In this document: one piece after another, positions 23,673 through 28,245 of the stretch
Numbering within the stretch: position 1 is the first letter of the stretch
Layout of the letters: each line of letters opens with the position of its first letter
The notes under the pieces: model-generated
What the model was told of the DNA's origin: nothing
The model's input: the letters and a program-made list of their open reading frames with translations, nothing else
Database searches by the model: none
Assembly: GCA_028117185.1 (NCBI GenBank)
Contig: JAOHHD010000021.1
Span: 1-28,245 of the forward strand
Source of the DNA: Luminiphilus sp.
Lineage (GTDB): Bacteria; Pseudomonadota; Gammaproteobacteria; Pseudomonadales; Halieaceae
Reading direction: 5' to 3'
DNA: 28,245 nucleotides
Made by a program: the position numbers and the translations under genes

Positions 23673-24722
23673 TTAGATCACGCCCCTTTTCTTTAATCGC
23701 TCGATCACCGCTGTTTGTTCATTCATAAAATGCGACCGCGCCGGCGTGACAATATCGCCTGTTTCAGAAATTAAATTATCCTCTGGATAAAAGTCGCTTT
23801 GGGCGTATGTGGATTGAAAGAGGGATAAGCGCTGTCGCGCAAGCAGGTTGGTCATAGCGGGTTTTGCCCTAGCGTCACGAAGGCGTGCTACGTCAATCAT
23901 GGCATGCGCCACCATTGATTCTCCGGTATAGGCTTCTGCCATCACTTGACCTTTAAAATCGACGACTTGTGAATGTCCTTGAGTAGAATTTTGCGGGACG
24001 GGGGAATGATGAATCGCAGAAGTATTGCTTGAAACGACATAGCACATGTTTTCATAGGCGCGCGCGCATTTGGCGATATTTTTAGGTGTCGGCCTCGGAC
24101 TGCCCACTTCGCTAGAGGAGTGTAGGATCACTTCTGCGCCGCGTGTTGCCAATGCCCGAGTGACTTCGGGGTAGAGTATTTCTTCTGATGCCACGCAGGC
24201 CAGCCGACCCAAAGGCGTTTGAACAACCGGAAAGAGCGCGTCGGCCCCGTAGACATCGATGTATTGCGACAGGACATCGTGGGGGGTAGGTGCGAACATC
24301 GATATGAGACGGCGATAGCGCAGAATGACCTCGCCTTGATCATTAATGATAAAACTGGTTTGGAAATAAAGGTCAGGGAAGTGAGGGTCAAGCTCGTAGG
24401 CATTACCCGACAGATAGACCCCACGCGTTTTAGCAATCTCCCCCATGCGCTGGTATTCAGCGCCATCCATTTCGATACAGGCCTTAGTGCGCCACTCGGC
24501 GATACTCTCGCCCATGGGGAAGCTGGTCAGGAAGTACTCGGGAAGCACCACCAGTTTCAGCGTATCGCCACTGAAGGTGCCAATAAACGCTTTGCTGCCG
24601 GCGATCAGCTCGTCGACCCGGTCCAACGCTTCTGACATGGCATCATCGATGGACGCCCGATCAGGGAGCGCGTTAATGGCCGTGCAATCCATTTGTAATG
24701 CCAGGGCAGAATAGGGTGTCAC
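23673..24722 (-). CDS. Nitrilase-superfamily (carbon-nitrogen hydrolase) protein with altered catalytic residues
   Basis: A 349-residue protein with the nitrilase/amidase fold. Glu62 of the triad is present (LVVLPEYFL). The Lys position reads Arg138 (ILRYRRLISM), and the nucleophile position is Ser179 in LACVASEEILYPE, where active family members have Cys six residues before the Pro of FPE/YPE. The codon TCA is at 24188-24186, so a single-base sequencing slip from TGC or TGT would not explain it. The fold is otherwise intact to the end (QSTYAQSDFYPEDN). The start is GTG at 24722 with GGAG nine bases upstream; the gene lies 6 bp after DUF1330. It may be a Ser-dependent hydrolase, a binding protein or a regulator. 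Family is certain, activity is not. Confidence 0.88.
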   Translation of the reverse strand: MTPYSALALQMDCTAINALPDRASIDDAMSEALDRVDELIAGSKAFIGTFSGDTLKLVVLPEYFLTSFPMGESIAEWRTKACIEMDGAEYQRMGEIAKTRGVYLSGNAYELDPHFPDLYFQTSFIINDQGEVILRYRRLISMFAPTPHDVLSQYIDVYGADALFPVVQTPLGRLACVASEEILYPEVTRALATRGAEVILHSSSEVGSPRPTPKNIAKCARAYENMCYVVSSNTSAIHHSPVPQNSTQGHSQVVDFKGQVMAEAYTGESMVAHAMIDVARLRDARAKPAMTNLLARQRLSLFQSTYAQSDFYPEDNLISETGDIVTPARSHFMNEQTAVIERLKKRGVI

Positions 24723-24728
24723 GCTACA

Positions 24729-25034
24729 TTACTCCAAAGGTGTTTGTTGCAATCCCTCGACCAACATGACGCGGAATGTTCCCGTGCCCTCTCGGAGTGG
24801 TTTAGCGGCGGCATAGGCATCGCTGTGCCAAAATGCGCTAGCCTGCTCGGCAGAGGGCCAACGATGCATGACCAAACGCGTAGCACCCCAGTCCCCTTCG
24901 AGAGCATTCTGTTGCCCACCCAGCACTAAATACTCACCGCCGTGTTTGGCCACAATATCGGGCACTATACGGGCGTAGGCGGCGAACTTTTTGGGGTCAT
25001 GAATTTCGGCTTCAACGATTATGTAGGCGGTCAT
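24729..25034 (-). CDS. DUF1330 family protein (dimeric alpha/beta barrel)
   Basis: A 101-residue cytosolic protein. The sequence MTAYIIVEAEIHDPKKFAAY, then HGGEYLVLGG and the long helix around SAEQASAFWHSDAYAAAK, fits DUF1330, a ferredoxin-like dimer with no firmly known activity. The ATG at 25034 follows GAGG by nine bases. The stop is 6 bp before the nitrilase-like GTG, so the two are co-transcribed. A 14-bp motif shared with the indolepyruvate oxidoreductase promoter region lies at 25055-25068, 20 bp upstream. It may act on a small ring or aldehyde in the same pathway (inference). Confidence 0.9.
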   Translation of the reverse strand: MTAYIIVEAEIHDPKKFAAYARIVPDIVAKHGGEYLVLGGQQNALEGDWGATRLVMHRWPSAEQASAFWHSDAYAAAKPLREGTGTFRVMLVEGLQQTPLE

Positions 25035-25054
25035 CGCGTCACACCTCGAGCGTT

Positions 25055-25068
25055 ATTATTGTGCGGCA
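25055..25068 (-). promoter_or_regulatory. Second copy of the 14-bp promoter-region motif
   Basis: On the minus strand this reads TGCCGCACAATAAT, the same 14 bases as at 4534-4547. Just upstream (minus sense) is TGCTATATT, close to an extended -10 element. It likely belongs to the promoter of the DUF1330 / nitrilase-like pair. The rest of the 25035-25177 gap holds nothing else I can support. Confidence 0.35.
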
Positions 25069-25177
25069 TAATATAGCACGCCGTGAAGGTGAGGCTGTTT
25101 GCTATGGCGCTTATCGTCACCCGATGAGATGCGCGAGACTGGCGATGCCGTTGCCATTTCTATCGTCATCTTCATTG

Positions 25178-26743
25178 TCACGACAAACCCAGCACGCCAG
25201 GGTTCATGATGCCATCGGGATCGAGCGAAGACTTAATTCCTAGGATTAAATCGCGTGCGGCAGGCTTCAGCGCGTCGTGATAATGATAGGCCTTACCGAG
25301 CTGTAAGTGACTGGCACCCTCACGAGACAGCACGTCGATGACATCGCTTTTGATTTTCTGAACCGCTTCCCACGCGTTGGGTACGGCATCAAACTGATGG
25401 AGTCGCGCCAGATGATCCGATTCCAGCGAATGAATGTGCAATGCGTTCAATGCATCGGGCCAAAAAAAGACCGGCTCCAAGACTGTAATTTGTTCGCTTA
25501 CCACCGCAATAAGATAACCGGTCTCAATATTGAACTGCGCTAATAGTGCTTGATGGTCAGCATAGACCGATTCAATCGCGGCCAGCACTGCTTCGCCGCG
25601 AGAGTGAGGGACGAGTCCATGCACGGGCAACCATCGCTCACCTTCGGCGCCAACCATATTATTGACTGGGCCAAATGGATTGGCGGCAAGAATGCGCGGA
25701 ATACTGTCGGGTAGCTCAGTGCCCCCTTCTGCAGAACAAATCTCGCGAATGCGCTCGGCCTGAAAAGCGGTCTCTTCGTCTGTGCGTCCTTCGCTAATGG
25801 TAAACATGGCCCACTCAACGTCATCCATAAACCGACGGCCCGATAGCGCAATTTTCGCGCCTTGTTTGAGCTTGCCAACAAGACTGGACTCCGCTTTAAC
25901 AACGCCAGAGAGCTGTTGTGCGTCGGCGGCGAGGCTGGCTCGCTTCATGCGCTGCTTTTGCAGATAGGGGTCGAAGCCAAAGCATTCAGTGGTCAAAGAC
26001 TCCCGCGAAATTTGTGCCATCGCGCGTAACATGGGTCCAGACGTATTAAACGCAAAGCTGGTGTAGCTCTTTGAACCTGCCAACGGAACCAGGGGCAGTG
26101 TGGCCCTCACTTTGATACCCAAGGCGCCACAATCACTGGCAAATAGGCCTGTGAGATCTGGGCCGAAATGTCGGGTAAAGGGCGCGGCGTGGCGTTGGCT
26201 TGCTGAGCCAGTTTCTATTAATTCTCCCTTGCCTGTGACCACGCTTAGCGATAGCACATTGTCAGCGGCCGTGCCGTGCTGGCCGCTGCCCCAAAAAATA
26301 CTGTTCTGAGAAAGCCCACCGCCTACCGTAGCGAAACGCCCCGATAGGGTCCCCCAATAGGGTGTGCGGACACCCAAGGGAGCCAGTTGCTCATAGAGCG
26401 CTTGCCAGCTGCAGCCGGTTTCGACGGTAACGTAACGATCTTCCAGATTGATCTCGATAATGGCGTTCATGCTGGTGATGTCCACCAATAAACTATCTGG
26501 AGCGGTGGCGAGATAACCGCTGGTGTAACTCATTCCGCCACCGCGTGTGACGATGGGCGTGCCTCGCTCTCGGCAGGCACGCACCAGAGCCTGAACTTCC
26601 TCAATGCTGCGTGGCGTGACGACGGCGCATACCGGTGGGCCTAACGTAAAGACGTCTTGCGAGTAGAGGGCGATCTGTTCTGGGTCCGTTTCAATGATTT
26701 CTGCGGGCAGTAATTGTTCGATAGTGGATACCACTGCGTTCAT
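25178..26743 (-). CDS. FAD-linked oxidase, GlcD / vanillyl-alcohol-oxidase type
   Basis: A 520-residue flavoprotein that should oxidise a 2-hydroxy acid, alcohol or phenolic substrate. The PCMH-type FAD domain (about 35-215) shows VVTPRSIEEVQALVRACRER, IVTRGGGMSYTSGY (64-77), LLVDITSMNAI and GTLSGRFATVGGGLSQNS (131-148). The C-terminal cap domain ends with LQLGKAYHYHDAL and LDPDGIMNPGVLG, as usual for this family. The start is the ATG at 26743 with GGAGG six bases upstream; the frame stays open to 26854, but that extension lacks a ribosome binding site. It lies upstream of DUF1330 on the same strand (143-bp gap). The cosubstrate (oxygen or an electron carrier) cannot be told. Confidence 0.92.
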   Translation of the reverse strand: MNAVVSTIEQLLPAEIIETDPEQIALYSQDVFTLGPPVCAVVTPRSIEEVQALVRACRERGTPIVTRGGGMSYTSGYLATAPDSLLVDITSMNAIIEINLEDRYVTVETGCSWQALYEQLAPLGVRTPYWGTLSGRFATVGGGLSQNSIFWGSGQHGTAADNVLSLSVVTGKGELIETGSASQRHAAPFTRHFGPDLTGLFASDCGALGIKVRATLPLVPLAGSKSYTSFAFNTSGPMLRAMAQISRESLTTECFGFDPYLQKQRMKRASLAADAQQLSGVVKAESSLVGKLKQGAKIALSGRRFMDDVEWAMFTISEGRTDEETAFQAERIREICSAEGGTELPDSIPRILAANPFGPVNNMVGAEGERWLPVHGLVPHSRGEAVLAAIESVYADHQALLAQFNIETGYLIAVVSEQITVLEPVFFWPDALNALHIHSLESDHLARLHQFDAVPNAWEAVQKIKSDVIDVLSREGASHLQLGKAYHYHDALKPAARDLILGIKSSLDPDGIMNPGVLGLS

Positions 26744-26953
26744 CGTGTGCCTCCGAATGAAACCCGTTTGGTTAAGCAAAAAGACTAGCAGACCTCGAAG
26801 CCATTGGCGTGCCTTACTGCATTGCCATTCAATAGATAGCATATTCTCGAACATAGGGCATTAGATAGCGCCCGGGGAGTGATGCTAACCGGATATCAAT
26901 TCCCGATCAGGATCACGGTATGATGCGTTGAGGACGAGTTCGAAGGTATTCGT
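26744..26953. promoter_or_regulatory. Divergent control region, FAD oxidase and VOC gene
   Basis: No gene is seen. TAGATAGC occurs at 26833-26840 and 26862-26869, 29 bp apart. TATGAT at 26919-26924 is a possible -10 for the VOC gene, without a good -35. Nothing else stands out. Confidence 0.35.
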
Positions 26954-27892
26954 ATGCGACCGCAGGGATTCTCGCACGTGGTGATCGCCACTGCCCACAC
27001 GCACGTGTTGGGTGAATTTTTTGCGGCACTGGGTTGGCGCTCGCTGACGGTCAATTTAATGCCAGAGGCATTGTCTTTTTGGGGTGTTGAGCAGAGTGAG
27101 AACCCGGCTATGCGCTGGATACCACCCTCTAAGGCGTGTGAGGTATTGCTACTACCAACGCCACGGGAAGTGCCGGTATTGCGCCCGATAGACTGTGCCG
27201 TCACAACGCCAGGAGGGCTCTTTGATATCAATATGCGAACCGTCGATAGCGACTGGTCCCACGACTTTTTACAATCCCATGGATGGCAGTCCTTAGTTGA
27301 CCCGGTGGCCTGGCGATTCGGAGACGTTGAGACTAAAGAGGGGCTTTATATTCAAGCGGATGGCATCGTGCTAGCCGTCATGGAGCGGCTTCAACCGCCA
27401 CTGCCAACCGTCGCATTTGATCGTATGAGTGACGTCTTCAATGCGACGCAGATGGTGCGCAGCGTCGATCAGACGACCACCTTTTTGAATTATCTGGGTT
27501 TTGAACGCTTTATCCATCATCAAGGCCCGCTGCCCGGCGAAGGCCCAAAGGTGTTGCAATTGGAACAGCGTCCCGCAGACACCGGTGACATCCACCTCGC
27601 CATTTTGCATCCAGCAGCGTGCATGGAGGGCTCTCTCGAGCTTGTCGAGGTGCCTGATAGTCCTCTTGAGCGCTTGATTGTGCCTCCTTGTGGCGGGAGA
27701 GGCCTGCGATCACTCTGTGTCCCTACTGATGATATTGAGGTGTGTTATGAGGGGTTTATGGCCAGTGACTGGGCCAGCCGAATCATTCATCCGCTCGCGC
27801 ATCGCGGACTGCCCGGTGTGTTGAGCACACTGAGTTTTGCCATTGCCGCGCCCGATGGCGGCAGGTTCGATGTGTATCAACGTACTGCATGA
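26954..27892 (+). CDS. VOC-family protein, two-module
   Basis: A 312-residue cytosolic protein with two glyoxalase/extradiol-dioxygenase-like halves. The first begins GFSHVVIATAHTHVLGEFFA and carries a His in the first strand; the second begins near ATQMVRSVDQTTTFLNYLGF and ends SFAIAAPDGGRFDVYQRT. The late acidic residue of each half that would complete a metal site is not certain. Related proteins act as extradiol dioxygenases, glyoxalases or epimerases; the substrate is unknown. GAAGG lies upstream of the ATG at 26954. It is followed after 10 bp by another VOC gene, so this is probably a VOC operon. It differs clearly in sequence from the VOC protein at 17778-18620. Confidence 0.85.
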   Translation: MRPQGFSHVVIATAHTHVLGEFFAALGWRSLTVNLMPEALSFWGVEQSENPAMRWIPPSKACEVLLLPTPREVPVLRPIDCAVTTPGGLFDINMRTVDSDWSHDFLQSHGWQSLVDPVAWRFGDVETKEGLYIQADGIVLAVMERLQPPLPTVAFDRMSDVFNATQMVRSVDQTTTFLNYLGFERFIHHQGPLPGEGPKVLQLEQRPADTGDIHLAILHPAACMEGSLELVEVPDSPLERLIVPPCGGRGLRSLCVPTDDIEVCYEGFMASDWASRIIHPLAHRGLPGVLSTLSFAIAAPDGGRFDVYQRTA

Positions 27893-27902
27893 GGTCGCTA
27901 CG

Positions 27903-28245
27903 ATGTTAAAATCAATTTTGATGGTTTGGGTGCTCGTTCACAATGTGCCTGCTACCCAAGAAGCCTATGAAGATTATCTGGGCTATCAAACCGCGGATCG
28001 CGGGGTGATATCGGGTGAGCTTGCGGCGGCCATTCAGCGACCAAGATTGGCAGATCGATCTTATGTCACGTTGGTACCCAAGTCGGGTCCGCAGGTTGCG
28101 ATTCGCATCATTGAGGGGGCTGATCGAGGATACCAACCCATGCGCCGTTTGGGGTGGAGCGCCATCGAGTTGCTGGTCAAAGACCCTGAGCAACTGAAAC
28201 GCGACTTACCCGGCTCAGCGTTTAGTTATTTGCAGGGTCCTGATT
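27903..28245 (+). CDS. VOC-family protein, N-terminal 114 residues (cut by window end)
   Basis: An open frame from the ATG at 27903, with GAGG eight bases upstream, to the end of the window with no stop. It begins MLKSILMVWVLVHNVPATQE, then YLGYQTADRGVISGELA, and shows the LADRSYVTLVPKSGPQVAIR and LGWSAIELLVKDPEQLK strands, typical of a VOC module with its early part intact. It sits 10 bp after the VOC gene at 26954-27892, in the same direction. The length and partner modules cannot be seen. Confidence 0.8.
   Translation, partial: MLKSILMVWVLVHNVPATQEAYEDYLGYQTADRGVISGELAAAIQRPRLADRSYVTLVPKSGPQVAIRIIEGADRGYQPMRRLGWSAIELLVKDPEQLKRDLPGSAFSYLQGPD

Noticed and set aside
24219..24635. A 138-codon plus-strand frame opposite the nitrilase-like gene
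   Set aside because: Mirror of the opposite gene's codons, with no ribosome binding site and no recognisable motif.

Overview
The window looks like chromosomal DNA from a Gram-negative proteobacterium, most likely a marine or environmental gammaproteobacterium. The evidence is a TonB-dependent receptor with a signal peptide, a fused indolepyruvate:ferredoxin oxidoreductase facing an Lrp/AsnC regulator, dense Shine-Dalgarno-led coding, and mid-range GC. This placement is inference: there is no rRNA or tRNA. I see no IS element, integrase, phage gene or CRISPR array. No gene-free stretch exceeds 300 bases; the longest is about 275 bp, at 5136-5411.

Layout. 1-103: start of an unrecognised minus-strand gene cut by the window edge. 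349-981: a glutathione S-transferase. 996-5135: a fused arylpyruvate oxidoreductase (minus) divergent from an Lrp-type regulator (plus), followed by a 13-bp minisatellite (5174-5264). 5412-7421: an Old-Yellow-Enzyme/Fe-S/FAD reductase (minus), divergent from a HapK-like barrel protein (7583-7894). 7970-11748: a minus-strand run reading methyltransferase, small coiled protein, membrane protein A, secreted SnoaL-like protein and MDR oxidoreductase, with several 4-bp ATGA overlaps. A TonB receptor (11911-14067) diverges from it and ends in a clear intrinsic terminator.

14241-16293: an MFS exporter and an SDR (minus). 16360-19388: two paralogous proteins of unknown function (one on each strand), a VOC protein and membrane protein B. 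19500-22017: a translationally coupled plus-strand operon of an isochorismatase-fold amidohydrolase and two PuuE-like polysaccharide-deacetylase-fold hydrolases. 22031-23668: membrane protein C (minus) divergent from a GntR/HutC-UTRA regulator. 23673-26743: a nitrilase-superfamily protein with altered catalytic residues, a DUF1330 protein and a GlcD-type FAD oxidase (minus). 26954 to the end: a two-module VOC protein and the start of another VOC protein.

How it may work together (inference): the region reads as a catabolic island. A TonB receptor and an MFS transporter handle transport. SDR, MDR, OYE and FAD-oxidase enzymes carry out redox steps. VOC, HapK, SnoaL and DUF1330 small-fold proteins could rearrange or cleave ring compounds. 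Three different amide/ureide-hydrolase folds sit close to one GntR regulator, whose candidate operators resemble a palindrome in front of the hydrolase operon. No classical ring-hydroxylating dioxygenase is present and I cannot name the substrate. The most unusual elements are the three paralogous membrane proteins, the paired proteins of unknown function, the nitrilase-like protein with Ser in place of Cys, and a strand-polar octamer.
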